Shown: piece by piece, positions 22,809 through 35,745 of the stretch
How positions within the stretch are numbered: the first letter of the stretch is position 1
How the letters are laid out: each line of letters begins with the position of its first letter
Assembly (NCBI RefSeq): GCF_000001735.4
Contig: NC_003071.7
Span: 8,239,151 to 8,303,150, forward strand
Direction: 5' to 3'
DNA from: Arabidopsis thaliana
Taxonomy: Eukaryota; Streptophyta; Magnoliopsida; Brassicales; Brassicaceae
DNA: 64,000 nucleotides
The notes under the pieces: model-generated
Database searches by the model: none
Seen by the model: the letters and a program-made list of their open reading frames with translations, nothing else
What the model was told of the DNA's origin: nothing
Program-made: the position numbers and the translations under genes

Positions 22809-23667
22809 AACACAAACCCCCTTTCTTTTTCTCTTCTCTTTTTGAAGTTCGTGCTAAAGTAATGTTTATATAGTACACAGAATCATATGGATTCAACGAA
22901 TTTTTCTTGCTGTTAGTCAAAATTCAAAAATGTTTTTCTCGTGGTTTAGTTTGTTTCCTTCGAAGCAGCTTAATTAGTGGAAGTGAGAATAAGGTTTAGT
23001 TTTGTTGGTTGTATATGATCACGCGTATTACCCTTCTTCTCTATTTTGTTCACATTGTGGATGAATATATATTTCCACGAAAAAATGAAAAAAAACGAGG
23101 TAAGAACATATAACATAAAATTCATATCACTATTAGGGAATGTGTTATACTTTTTTATGCAAGTATATTCCAAAGTATAAATTCTAAACTAAATCCTTAA
23201 GTATATATCATAAACTCTAAAAAGAAATGGTAAATCCAAAATACTAACTTCATAGCATTAAATTCAAAAGCCCACATCGCCAGTTTTGATTATATCTTCT
23301 GAATTTAAGTTGAGTTTATTTTTATAAAGTCATCTTGAAGAAAAAAAATGTGGATGATGTATTTTACACTGTTACACAGTAATTTTAGTTTTTACAAACT
23401 AACAAAAAGGAGAAAACAATTCCACTTTCTCCGAGTCTCCTCCTCCAGTAGTTTTGTCTTAATGGGTAATTTGTGGGCCTTTTAAAGCCCAAAATGAGTT
23501 ATCGTATTAATAAACCCTAGTTTTAAACCCGACCGACTAAACCTTAACCCAGACCCGGACTCGACTGGATCTTCTCTTCTCGCCCCATCTCTCTCTATCG
23601 ACGATCGAACTTACTTGAGTACTTCTTCTTCTTTTGACCAGAGCTCTCACACATACGAGTCACTATA
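22809..23667. promoter_or_regulatory. Divergent promoter region, SHT and metaxin
   Basis: An 859-bp spacer between two divergent genes. On the SHT side a TATATAAAC-like element (on the minus strand) lies near 22864-22872. On the metaxin side are a site II pair (TGGGCC at 23474-23479 and its complement near 23487-23491) and a telo-box AAACCCTA at 23512-23519, a combination common in promoters for ribosomal and mitochondrial proteins. Confidence 0.55.
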
Positions 23668-25596
23668 ATGGAAGGCGATCAAGAGACGAATGTTTATACT
23701 TTGGTGGCAAGGAAGCCTTCCTTCGATCTCCCAACAGCTTGCCCTAATTGTCTTCCTGCTTATATATACCTGAAATTAGCCCAGCTACCTTTTGAACTTG
23801 CGTTCAATTCAACCTTCCCTGATTCAGGTTTGCTTCTGTTTTGATTCCTCGCTTCGTATTTTGGTTGTTGTTAGATTAAGGTTTTGGTTGCGTGATGTGT
23901 ATCTGTTGGAAGTGAACATTGTTAATTCTATTAGCTTGAATTGAGATTCGAATCCTAGACAAGATAATTTTGAGTTCTGGATTCGAATTCGTACTATTAA
24001 GATCCTGCTCTTAGGTTAATCAGAGTTTAGATAGGGTTTTTAGGCAATAGTAATTCAATTTTGAGGTGTATATATGCATTGGTGAATTTTTCTGGATAGG
24101 AAGTGTTCATCATAATTTCTTGTTATAGCTTTGGTTGAATTCCTCGTTATCGTAATTGTTAATTCGAAGAGAATGATGATGTTTCATACTTGTTCAGAAG
24201 AAATTAGTTGTTTGATTTAGCTATTGAGTTTGTATATTAACAATATCTTCAGAATTTCTATGTTATGTTTGATAATATCTCTAGACACTTCGTAATCCTT
24301 TGTTCACGGATTTACAAATTTGTGCATTCAATATTTATAAGCTTGTGTATTGACAATGTTAATCATTTGTTTTTAATATAGATGAACTGCCGTACTTTGA
24401 AAGTGATACATATGTTGCATATAACAATGAAGATGGAGGAGTAATTGAAAAACTGAAGAAAGATGGGATTGTTAATCTGGACTCTCAGCTACAGTCTCTT
24501 TCGGATTATTTATCTTTGAAGGCTCTTATTGTGTCTTGGCTAGAAGAAGCGCTTACCTATGAGATATGGGTTGGTACCGAGGGGATATCTACATCGAAAA
24601 TCTACTATTCAGATCTTCCTTGGGTGATCAGCAAGGTCCTGTTTTATAAGCAGACATACTTGGCAAAGAACCGTTTAGGAATCACCAAAGAGAACGCAGA
24701 GCAAAGAGAAAAACAGGTCGGGTTTGTTTAAGTTTTGTTGTTACTTTAGAAGACCTGTGGTTTATATTTGTGAGCATTTGAACTAGTTATTAAAGTTCAT
24801 AGTCTTAAATGTGAACAGATATACAAGAGAGCAAGTGAGGCATATGAAGCTTTGTCGACTAGGTTAGGTGAGCAGAAGTTTCTCTTTGAAGACAGGTATT
24901 GCAATCACATTCCGGAACTGGATTCTTTCCCTTAAGCCTTTTTGTAAAAGATTGACAATGTTTATATTATTCTCTTCCCACAGGCCATCGAGTTTGGATG
25001 CTTTCTTACTCTCGCACATACTTTTTATAATCCAAGCGTTACCAGTGAGCAGCTTTAAATTTCACCAATATATTTCTCAGTTATGGGTTTATCAGGTTGA
25101 ATTTAGCCTTAGAACTATTTAGATGAAGTAGTTTTCTTAATGGTGCATGATCAGGTTACATCAGTGCTTCGGTGCAAACTTCTGGAACATAGTAATCTTG
25201 TGCGATATGCTGAGAAACTTAAGTCAGAGTTCCTTGAAGCCTCTTCTTCATCTCCTTCACCTCCACTTCACTCATTCCCTTCCTCATTTCCAAGAAAGAG
25301 TAAGACACATCTAACCTTCAACGTCCATATCATATATATTTCATCATATTATATATCTGTCATATATGCAACATTCATTGGATATGTTTAAGCCTGTGAA
25401 GGAAGTGAATTTCATCTTTTGTTCAGGTTCGAAGCCAAAGAGCAAACCAAAGGTAGAAAAGACCGAAGAGGAGAAAAAATTTAAGAAAAGAGCAAGGTTC
25501 TTTCTAGCTGCTCAGTTTCTAGCTGTCGTCATTTACGTATCAGTGATGGGAGGAGGTAGTTCTGATGAACTGGAGTATGAAGATGAAGATGACTAA
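23668..25596 (+). CDS. MTX1: Metaxin, mitochondrial outer-membrane import protein
   Basis: Six exons: 23668-23827, 24382-24716, 24819-24895, 24984-25044, 25155-25299 and 25427-25596 (315 residues). An N-terminal GST-like metaxin domain begins with TACPNCLPAYIYLKLAQLPF, and a GST_C-like helical domain follows (YEALSTRLGEQKFLFEDR, PSSLDAFLLSH). A Lys/Glu-rich linker then leads to a C-terminal hydrophobic anchor (about 283-301, FFLAAQFLAVVIYVSVM) and an acidic tail. That is the topology of a tail-anchored outer-membrane protein. Plant metaxin works with the SAM/TOM machinery in import and beta-barrel assembly. Matches At2g19080 from memory. Site II and telo-box elements upstream suggest growth-linked expression. 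Confidence 0.93.
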
Positions 25597-26027
25597 ACTA
25601 AAGCTTTTCTTATTAAATGGACCGGTAACTCTCAGGCGAACTCTCTGAGACTAAGATAAAAACATAACCAGTAATCTCTACGCTTTTTTCTTCTTGAACT
25701 CTTAGTTATGGAGAGGATACAGATGTGAGATTTAGTCACATTATAATGGTTTTCGACTTTTCGTTCTGAAGGAGAGCTTTTGGCTTTTATATAAATTTCA
25801 TTGGTTTTTAAGGCACATCATGGGAACCGATTCACCGGATAAAATACCGAGGAACATTAGAAGACTCTTGGTACACATCCTCAGAATCAACTGAACTAAC
25901 TCTATTTGTCTTACTAAATAATACAAATCTCATCCATCTAAGAAACTATCTTCTGATAGCAAAAGATGATGCCAAAAACCTACCTAATTCTAAACTCTCT
26001 AAAACCAAACAAAATTAATAACAAGTA
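25597..26027. other. Convergent 3' spacer, metaxin and DUF630/632 gene
   Basis: 431 bp holding the two 3' UTRs. No ORF of interest. Confidence 0.6.
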
Positions 26028-28729
26028 CTAGGAATTGAAATTTACATCCGGGGGCTGCTGCTCCGACGCATCGTCTGCTGGTTGGCTAACAAGCTTCGAG
26101 TGTTCATCGGCCGAGTTGATGGAAAACTCAGCTAGTGAACTAACTGCAACAGACATTCCATGGCAGAGAACCTTCACAGCAACCTCTGCAAGTTTCTCAG
26201 CAGTCATCACAACATCTTCTTCTCCCTTATCAGCCACTACAAGCTCCATGCTTTCTGACCCGGAGTATCTCCTTGACCCGCTTCCACTCCAGTTTGGATC
26301 TTCCCTAACTTGCCTTGCATATATTGAACCCATCCCTGAGGCAAAGAACTCAAGTTTGTCCAAAACTGGTTTTTCATTCAAGCTGTTAAGCAACCTTGAC
26401 CATTGAATGCAGACTCGGTATATCGGGTGAAGACATGAGGATAATCTAACTTTTTCGGGGTCAGGATCACATCTGAAACATCTTAGAAGCCAACCAGATA
26501 ATGCTTTCATGTAGGATCTCTGAGAGGTGATCCAGAATTCAAAACAGGTTCTCCAGTTTCGAAGCTGAGCTTCAAGATTCAAAGCAGATTGAGCTAATCT
26601 TTGAGAGTTAATAGCCTCTGGCATTATTGGAGGTTGTCTCTTCTTGTGACGCTTTGAAACCGGTGTGCCTGCAAGTAACAGTTTGGCTTCGTCTAGTGTT
26701 CGTTTCTGTATCTGGTGACTTTCCGCCATTACTTTCCACATCCTTGTTAATCTGTTATGATCATGATTACCATTTGTCAGTCTGAGGCTTAAAAGTGAAA
26801 CCGAAGAGAAGGAAAAAGAAGTTGTTGGTGTTGTTACCCTTCAACGAGCTCAAGAAGCTGAGGCAACAGTTCTTGGTCACGAAGAGTCTCGATTCTTTTG
26901 GAGATGGATTCAATGGAGTGTATTGACACCTTGATCTGTGTATCTAGATCTCTGATAGTAGCCCTAGTTTTATCAACCGCAAGCGGATCATCTCCTTTCA
27001 CGTCCTGATTCCTCAGCTGCATACATTTCTTTTCATATGCTCTTCGAACACGTTCTCCAGACTGTTACAACACCACAAAGACGGCTCAGTTATAACCAAC
27101 AGAGATTAATATGTAGTCACTAGTTGCTTATATCTCTTGTTACTTACCCTAACTTCATCATAGAGTTTCTTCTCCCACGCGAAAAGTCTGTCCAATGTTG
27201 TTTGGTGGCTACCTGAAATCATGCAAGATTCATCTGAAACATCGCTTCTGCTTTCAGACCCGCTCTCTCTTGAACCACCAGAAGAAGTGATCAAGAATCT
27301 TGACGAGGAAGATCTTGATGAACCCGAGCGGAACAACGCTACTGGATTCAGCATTTTCCTGGCTACAAACACACATAAAAAAGGACTTCATATTTATAAG
27401 TGAAGTCATTAAACAGAGAAATATTGCAACATTGTTCATAAACTCACCACTATGGTCATTAAAGGATGATGTGTATTGAGCTCTACCAGCTTCCAATAGC
27501 CCCGAGACTTCCTTAGCCGCATCACAAATTGTTGTGAACTGATCTTCAAGATCTTTGATTACTTCAGCCATGCTAGTTGGTCTCCGGTTCACATATACCG
27601 TGAACCCCGTCGTCTTTGCATCATCTCTAACACCAACAACATTCTTCATCTCTTGAACCTTACCTACTCCAACAACATTCCCTGTAGCTTCTCCTCCTCT
27701 ACACACCTCAGCTTTTCGCTGTTCTTGCGTTGGAGGAGCAACGCATTTCTCGTCTCCCTCATTCTCAGTCTCACACCCGCTATCCGTAAACTCATCATCA
27801 TCCTCATCTCCATCCTCGTCTTCATCCTCATCAACATCTTCAACTTTAACTTCCTCATTGCAACAACTCTTATCAACTTTACCTCTATTCTCTTCCGTTG
27901 CTTTCGGATTCGGATTATGATTCTGAAACCGCACATTGACGACAGGTTCAGGTTTATGAGGTTCATCATCTTCTTCCAAATCAGGAATCCCTTCTTCCTC
28001 TCTAACACGTCTCAATCCTCTAATCTCATCATCTATACCACTCCTACTATCAACACTTCCTCGGTCATAACTATTGTATCCATAATAATCCAACGAAGAA
28101 AACGGATTCCAGAAGAAATCCCACTGCGAATTCTGCGGTGAAGGAGGAGGAATGTTATGACTACTTAACCTTTGCTCAGGAGAGCTCAACGGATTCCAAA
28201 ACGAAGATGAAGTAGACGCAGAAGTATTCATATTCATATTCATTCCAAAGAAACCATCTGATTCACCATATTGGTTACTACTACTAGGTGGAGAAAATGT
28301 CTCAACTCTAAACGTTTCAGGAGATCTCTGTTCGACTCTAACCGGTCTACTTCTATTAGCCATCAAATAATTCGCTTTCACATTCGATCTTGGCCTACCT
28401 TGAATCATTTTCGGAGGAATCGAAGAAGGCGAAATGGAGATGAACTCACCGCTATTACTACGGCTGCTTCGACGACGTCTCTGTGGCATTCTCTTGACCG
28501 GAGTGACGAATGAGTCTTGACAGAGAGTAGGAACAAACTCATTGTTGTTGTCTCCTTGGAGGATAAAGTCATGGAGAGCATCAGAGACTTTTCTAAGAGA
28601 GTGAATATAAGCAATGTGACCAGAAGCAAACTTAGTTCTATGTTCAATAGCTTGTTTGATGAAACGTTTCCTGTCTTTACAGATCTGAACTGCTTCTTCA
28701 TCATCTAACTTGGAATGAGAACATCCCAT
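26028..28729 (-). CDS. DUF630/DUF632 protein, N-myristoylated type
   Basis: Four exons, 28729-27448, 27362-27148, 27061-26838 and 26751-26028, give 814 residues. The N-terminus MGCSHSK is a strong myristoylation/palmitoylation signal and opens the DUF630 domain (about 1-60, with CKDRKRFIKQAIEHR). A long low-complexity region follows (about 80-370), with Ser/Pro/Asn stretches and an acidic run of Asp/Glu near 300-320. DUF632 starts near residue 388 (AEVIKDLEDQFTTICDAAKEVSGLL) and fills the helical C-terminal half. Members such as NRG2 and REL-type proteins act in nitrate response and leaf shape, but this paralogue's role is not shown by sequence. It is probably membrane-associated. Probably At2g19090. 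Confidence 0.9.
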
Positions 28730-30496
28730 TTCTCTCTACTCTTCTTTCCTAAGCTCAAATCCAGAGCTCAAGACACTCATACAAAAGCTATGAAACAACT
28801 GAGAACAGAACAAAACAAAGACATAATAACTATGTCTGAACTCGCATTAACTGAGAAAAAGACAATAAGAAGATTCTTTGCTTAATATACAAGACAAAGC
28901 TCTTTAGTCCTTAAAACCCTTGAAGAGATTTTGCTTGTTTTCTATTAAAGGGTGAGATTGTACTCAGAAATAACAGAAACCCAGATGAGAAATGGTGTAA
29001 AATCTTGGATTTGGTGTTGTGAAAATGTCAAAAGGAAAGTAAAGAGCAAAGCCAGAAAAGAAGTTATTGAAGAAAGAGAGAGAGAAGACAAAGAAGAAGA
29101 AGAAAAAACCTAATAATGAGTCAAAAGAAAAGAGACTGGAGGAGCGTGAGGGATACACAGTAGAGAGAGAGAGAGACGTTGGAGAAAACAACGGTCAAAA
29201 TTACTGTCGGATTTTGAAGGAGAGAGAATGAAAGAAAGAAGTCAAGACTCACTCGCAATCAAGAAGTTGAAGAAGAAGAAGACAGAGGCTACATAAAACA
29301 AAACCAAAAAAAAACATTTGATAGAACTAAAATCGTGTGTATTGATCGAAATTAAAAGAGATGATTAATTAATAAATAAAGTGAATGGTAGAGCTAAACT
29401 AAATTTTAATAAAGCTACGAAGAATATATATTGGCTAAGAGAAAGACGGGACACGAAGCTTATTTTGTTTCTATCCTCGCTTTTCATGTTTATTTTCGAT
29501 TTTGCCACTCTGAATATTTCTTGTCTTTTTTCTGTACTAAGTTTTATGTTTATGAGTTTATATATGGCATAGTCTATTGATGTTTACATTACATTTATTT
29601 TCATACCTCAATTGTTATACTGATATTAATTTCAATCTTATAATAACATGAATATTAATATAATGACATAACGATGCAAATAGTGTAAACAACTAAATTA
29701 TACTCTCTGTTTTCTTTTCTTTTTCTAGAAAATATACAAATATTAAGAAAACATATTAAATATTGATTTTAAATGTATTATACTTTGTGATTTACAATTT
29801 TTAATAACTCTAAACTAATAGTATTTAATAATTTTTATTAAAATTTACAATTTATCAATTATAATTAATAAGAATTGCATTGAAAATCTAAAAAATCAAT
29901 TTTTTAGAATAATAATTTTTTCTAGAAAATCAAACAAAAATAAATAAAGGGAGTATATCATATTACCGATAGTGATTTACTTGGTAACTTCTAAATTACA
30001 TAAGTTTTTTTTTTAGTTTTACTAATCTATATTTTTGTCGAGTTATATAAATTACATTTGCATGGTGGATTGTTTTGTGTAAAATGGAATCAATTCGGAG
30101 AATCTATATGAGTAGTTAAGCATGGGCAATTTAGTAACTTAATAAGCGTCGCCAGTGGGAAAATACGTTGGACGAATTTAGGAAAAGCAACAAAAAGAAA
30201 GGACCGGCCTGTAAAGTAAAAGGCAGGATCTGGACCCACATTTGTAAAAGATATCATGAAAATGCCTCGATACCTGATACGTACTTCTTCTTTTTTTTGT
30301 CCCTGGGAATTTCACGTAACCACAAAACTGCCATTAATATTGAGAACTAGAATTTCTCCGCAATCTATTTTATTGGGCCAAGCATTTACAGTCATATCTA
30401 GCACAATGGACATAATTGTCGTAAAGTTAAATTGCAGACTTAGCCCGTAACGTAGTTTCTTGAAACTGTAATTTATTACATTTAGAATGATTGAAT
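28730..30496. other. Upstream region of the DUF630/632 gene
   Basis: The first 600 bp form a purine-rich leader and promoter with GAGAGA tracts at about 29074-29092 and 29164-29175, which act as CT/TC-rich leader elements on the minus strand. Beyond 29350 the sequence is AT-rich with no gene until the LINE 3' end. Confidence 0.5.
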
Positions 30497-30630
30497 TTTT
30501 TTTATTTTTTTTTAATATAATGTTAAATTATATTCAAAAGAAAAATTATCTTTTTTTACAACATGTGCAACTTGTTTGAAATGAAGCTGAAAGTTTAGAA
30601 TTGAAATGAAAATTTAGAAACTAGAAGTGA

Positions 30631-33600
30631 TTAGGCTCTTGTATCAAACCACATTTGGAGTCCCGCATCGTAGTGTCTATCTCCCTTTATTCGAATTGAT
30701 GAAAGAATGTTTCTCACTTGTTTGTCGATCCAACCAATTAGCCGAGTTGCTGAATGCAGAGTGTTCCCATGTCGTCTTCTGTTGCGTTCGCTCCAGATTG
30801 AGTAAACCGAAGCTTGAAAGGCATAACGCACAAGAAAGTTTTCAACTCGATTTTGCTGTAAACTAGAAACCGTGTTAAGGAGGAGGTGCCAATCCGTTGT
30901 GAAACGCGTCGTTAGAATGTTCTTTGCTGTGACTGTCCAGACTTCAGAAGAATAGGGGCAGTTAAAAAAGAGGTGATCACGAGATTTTGTGGGATGATTG
31001 CAGAAGACACATGATCCTGAAGAAACCCCTTTCCAATTAGCCATTCGATCTCCCGTAGAGAGGCGATCCAAAGCTGCAAGCCAAACACAGAAAGAAAATT
31101 TTGGAGTCGCTTGATAAAACCATACTCCTTTGTACCATGTAACCTTGGTCGCAGTGGTTCGAATATTGTTCCAAGTATCTCGTGTAGAGAACTGTGGTTT
31201 ATAAATGTCATTTCTTCCTCGCCAAACCACATCATCTGCTTTCTCCTTGCGGTTCGCCTTTGATGTAGCTATGACGTTTTCTACTTGATTTAAATAGTCT
31301 GTTATGTGCCTTCGGCTGCGATGTGTGTCCCAAACCTCAGCCACTAACTTATCTCTTTTAATGCCCAGGTCAATAATACCTTTATCTCCGATGAAGTTCA
31401 TTATTCTGCCCATACAAGACCAGTCATCATACCAAAACGATGTGCGTTGACCATTGTGTACTTCAATCTTACTAAAAGTTTTTGCCACTTCTCGGTACTT
31501 TAGAAGCTTCTTCCACATCCATGATCCCATCGTTGTGGAGCTTTTTATTATCCAGAAAGAGTTATTTTTCAAGAGATTCGTTTCTATCCACTTTACCCAC
31601 AGTGAGTCTCCATGGGATAATATTCGCCAAATCAGCTTCAGACAACAGACATCATTTGCTTCTTTCAAAGATCGCAGTCCAAGGCCTCCCTCCTGTTTCG
31701 GTTTACAAATTGCTTCCCACGCCACTTTAGCTTTGCAAGAGCTAAAATGACCATAAAAAAAGCAGAGCATATTTTGTTTATTTCCCTGAGACAGGCACGT
31801 GGAAGTCGAAATGCGGCCATCAAGAAATTTGTGATGCTCGATAAGACCGAACTGATCAAGTTTAGTCTTCCAGCATAGGAGAGAAAACGTGATGTCCAAG
31901 TACCAATTCTGTGTCGAATTTGTTCTATGAGAGGAAGAGAATCCGCAGATGAAAGGCGTTTTGTGACCAAAGGGAGCCCTAAATAGCGAACCGGCAATTG
32001 ACCTATATCAAAAGAGAAATGATTGCTTATGGCTTGGTAATTTGAAGCTTGTATTCCCGCCAAATACAAAGTAGACTTCTCCATGCTTATTTCAGACCCG
32101 ACCATTTAGCAAAATCATCTAGAACCTCCATTATTCCTTCTATTGATCTTACTTTTCCATCAGACAGAATCATGAGGTCGTATGCAAAGCTCAAATGAGT
32201 TAAACCCAACTTTTTGCATCTCGGGTGATAACCAAAATGATGTGCACCTGCAGCTTTATCTAACATTTTAGAGAGAATGTCCATACTTATGACGAAGAGG
32301 TAAGGAGATAGAGAACAACCCTGCCGCAACCCTCTCGCACTTTGGAAAAAGCCTGCAAGTTCACCATTCACCTGAACCGAAAAAGAAGCTGTACTAATAC
32401 AGAGAGTAATCCAGCGTATAAAAACCGTGGGGAAGTTCATAGCTTGGAGGGCATTTGTTAGGAAGGACCACTGGACCGAGTCAAACGCTTTGGATATATC
32501 AATCTTTAGAGCGCAACGGCTTTAGATTGAGTCCTTATGGTAATCTTTGACTAACTCTGTTGCTAACAACACATTCTCGATTAGTAACCTATCCTTGACA
32601 AAAGCTGACTGGTTTCCTGCTATGAATTTGGGGGGCACCAGCTTGAGTCGATTGGCAATTATCTTGGATATCACCTTATAGATCACATTGCAGCAAGAGA
32701 TGGGACGATAATCTTTCATCTCTTTAGCCTCCTTTTTCTTGGGAATGAGAGCTAAAATTGTAGTGTTGATACCCTTTGGTAAAAAGCCTTTTGCGAAGAA
32801 AGATTGTATAGCCAAGATAAATTCATTACCAAGAATCTCCCAAGTGGCTTTGAAAAATTCTGAAGTGAATCCATCCGGCCCCGGAGACTTGTCATTTGGC
32901 ATAGAAAATAACACTTTCTTTATCTCTTCAGCAGTAACCACACGAGTTAACAACTCGTGTTCTGTTTCTGAGCATCTAAAGGGTAGTAAATCCTGAAGAT
33001 CAGCCATAGTTACTCCCTCATACTCGTTGGGAATAAGTTGTAAGAACTCTCTGAAAAACCGCTCTGCATATGCTTTAATCTCATCCCCTTTTGCTGTCAC
33101 ACTACCATCTTGGCATTGAATTTCGCTAATTGAGTTCTGAGCCTCTCTAGTGACCACCGCTCTGTGGAACGCCTTATTGTTCTTATCTCCCCCATCCAAC
33201 CAATGTAACTTTGATTTTTTCTTGAGAAATTTTTCTTCTAGTCCTGCAACATGTTCCCATCTGTCATGAGCCTCGACTTCTTCTTTCATTGCGTTAGGAG
33301 TAGGATTATTTAGGGTTGACTCTTGCTTCTTGCACAAAGTGTCATAGGCTTCTCTTGTCTTCTTAACCAAGTTTCCAAGTCTCTCTTTTGCCAAGTTTCG
33401 AAGTAAGGGTTTTAAACTCTTTAGCTTTTTGGAGAACCGAAACAGTGAAGAGGTAGATAAAAAGATTGGCTCTGTTTCTTTCCAGTAGGAATCTACTGTA
33501 GGCTTGAAATCCTCCATTTCAGTAAGAACATTCACAAATTTGAAAGGTCTCTTTCCCCTAACAATACTGCCTGGACCATCATTTAAGTTTATTCGGCCTC

Positions 33601-34294
33601 GTAGGTGGTCTAAACATCCTCCAGCTTCAAACACACTATAAGATTGAGGAAAACTCTGAGTCCAAACATCATTCACCATGACCCTGTCCAACTTCTTGGC
33701 AATGAGATCATGTTCTCTTTTGTTTGACCATGTGTAAAGTGGACCATGATGAGCCATGTCCGTAAGAGAACAATAATTCACCATCGATCTAAAGTCACGC
33801 ATGCCCATTGAAACCACAGGATTATCCTCCACTTTTGAATGCTCTTCTAGTTCTAACGTCTCATTAAAATCTCCAAAAATAATCCAAGGCTTCTTCTTAA
33901 TGATAGGAGAATCATAATGATCCTGCAATTCATTCCAAAGAACCTTTCTATCATCCCTGAAATTGGATGCATACACAAACGAACAAAAAAACTCATCATC
34001 CCGGTTCTCTAGCTTTACTGAACAGGTTATGAGCTGTTCACTCTTATAGAAAGGACTCAAACGCACATTTCTCCTCCATACTACCCAAATACGACCTCGA
34101 CTATTGTATTCGAAGTTTGTAATCATCGACCAATCATTGAACAACTTACTACTTAACACCTGAGCTTTATCCTCCTTTACTCGCGTCTCTAATAAACAAC
34201 CAAACAGAAAATCTTGTCTCTCCACCCAACTCTTTATTACGGAATGTTTTTCTAACTTATTTAGACCTCGAACATTCCATAAGAATTCCGACAT
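30631..34294 (-). pseudogene. LINE ORF2 (endonuclease - reverse transcriptase - zf-RVT), multiply disrupted
   Basis: Domains in order: APE-type endonuclease (WNVRGLN, IIFGDFNE, GCLDHLRGRI), RT (KSPGPDGFTSEFF, LIPKK, DYRPISCCNVIYK, KIDISKAFDSVQW), thumb, then a C-terminal zf-RVT region (FSFCVWLAALDRLSTGDRM and CVFCNHPTKSRDHLFFNC). No RNase H is seen. Defects: TAA at 32524-32522 just before the RT catalytic-Asp motif; a 1-nt deletion near 32090; another 1-nt deletion in a 7-base homopolymer at 31755-31761; and codon 32182-32180 reads Tyr, so the active-site FADD box is FAYD. The SDH endonuclease motif reads LDH. The element cannot make an active polymerase. Confidence 0.9.
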
Positions 34295-35745
34295 TAATGA
34301 TTTTTAGGAGGGTGCTTCTTACTCTGATCTTTAGGAAAATTCCTATTCGATTGAGTAAAAGAGTTTGATAAAACCTTGTGAGCAGTTTTGGATCCACGTG
34401 GAAGAGACAGACGTTGGTTCTGCACCTCCGTACGTACATGAACATGGTCTTGAGATACTGTCATCTTCACAGTTGGAACTTCTGTACCAGGGTCGTCTTT
34501 CTTAGTTTCTTCACCCGCCTCTGGGATCTTATTTCCCTCCTCCACATCCTCATCTCCACTCAGGACCGAGTATGAGTTGGATAATATGGAGACCTCACCA
34601 AACTTAAGCTCCCCTGTTTTTATAGTTGGACTGCGACCTGTTTTTGGAGGAGTTATCCAGCCCTTATCATTCTCAGATTCACTTGAAACAATCGCAACTG
34701 AGTTTTCTTGGCTGCAGTTTCCTGCACTTTCATTTGTTTTCTCCTCTAGACTCTTCTTCTCTGCAATGTGTAGAGGCGATTGTGTAGAAGTGGCAGCTAC
34801 TTCAACAAGAGTCTCTTTTTGACTTAAACTTACATTAGATTCTTGTCCCTTGACAGACAGACATGAATCAATTAAATGTCCTCATTTCTTACAACAGCCA
34901 CATCTAGGAGGCAACCAAGGGTAAGCATATTGTATAACCACCTCTAATTCTCCCTCCTCTTCACCCATGAAGCTATATTCAGTAGGTAAATCTTTTGTCA
35001 AATCCGCTTCAACTAAAATTTGCGCTTCATCAAAGCTAACACAAGCTTCTGTTTTAGGATGTAAATGTATAGGTTTCCCCACTGCACTTGAGAGAAATTC
35101 TAGACCCTTATCTGTGAACAAAGTGGGTGGAATGTTAGAGAGGGTAATCCACAAAGGAATTGACTTCAGGGCTGGCTGCATATCCTCTGTAAATGGGGTC
35201 CATTTAGACATGATCATAGGGATGTCCATAATGTTCCACATTCCTCTGTTAAGGACTCTGTTTCTCATAACTTCATTTCGGATTCGAAATTTCACGGTGG
35301 TCGCGTTAACCTCATAGACGTCTATCAAAGCCGATTTATCTCCTATCCTCCAGATTTTGTTAACAATCATATGGATCTTTCCCACATGTGGAGCTTTAGT
35401 ATTGAAAAATTTACCTATCAGAGAATCTTTCCAAATAGGTTTTGCACCAGCAAAAACCTCTTTTGGTACCACCACTTTCTCTTTCCCATCCACTTCAGAC
35501 ACCACAAACTTTTGCTTCGTAAAAACATGTTTTTTAGCCACTTTAACCCAAGATTCCTTCTGACTAGTGCCAGCGACCTGCTTTGATAAACCCTCCGGCT
35601 GAGAAGCAACAAAACCTGTTGCAGAAACTTTTGAATCACCCAAAACCACTATAGCCTCTTCCTCCTGTTGGGAAACCATCTTTTGAGTAACTTCCGGCAA
35701 CTTATCTCCATCCGGATGAGGCGGAGAAGCCACCGCCGGCTCCAT
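34294..35745 (-). pseudogene. LINE ORF1 (DUF4283/zinc-knuckle nucleic-acid-binding protein), nonsense-mutated
   Basis: In frame from 35745 to 34294 apart from one stop. The N-terminal half has the DUF4283-like fold of plant LINE ORF1 proteins (segments SLIGKFF, NRGMWNIMDIPMIMSKW and IPLWITLSNIPPTLF). It leads to a CCHC zinc knuckle (CGCCKK, then GHLIDSC). The TGA at 34884-34882 falls inside the knuckle, where family members usually have Trp, probably a TGG-to-TGA change. Downstream codons stay open for another 195 residues, so this is a single recent nonsense mutation. The stop codon TAA overlaps the ORF2 ATG. Confidence 0.85.

Noticed and set aside
23943..23965. GATTCGAATCC resembling a tRNA T-loop
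   Set aside because: No cloverleaf around it; it lies in the first metaxin intron.
27653..28141. 162-codon plus-strand ORF
   Set aside because: Antisense shadow of the DUF630/632 gene's low-complexity exon.
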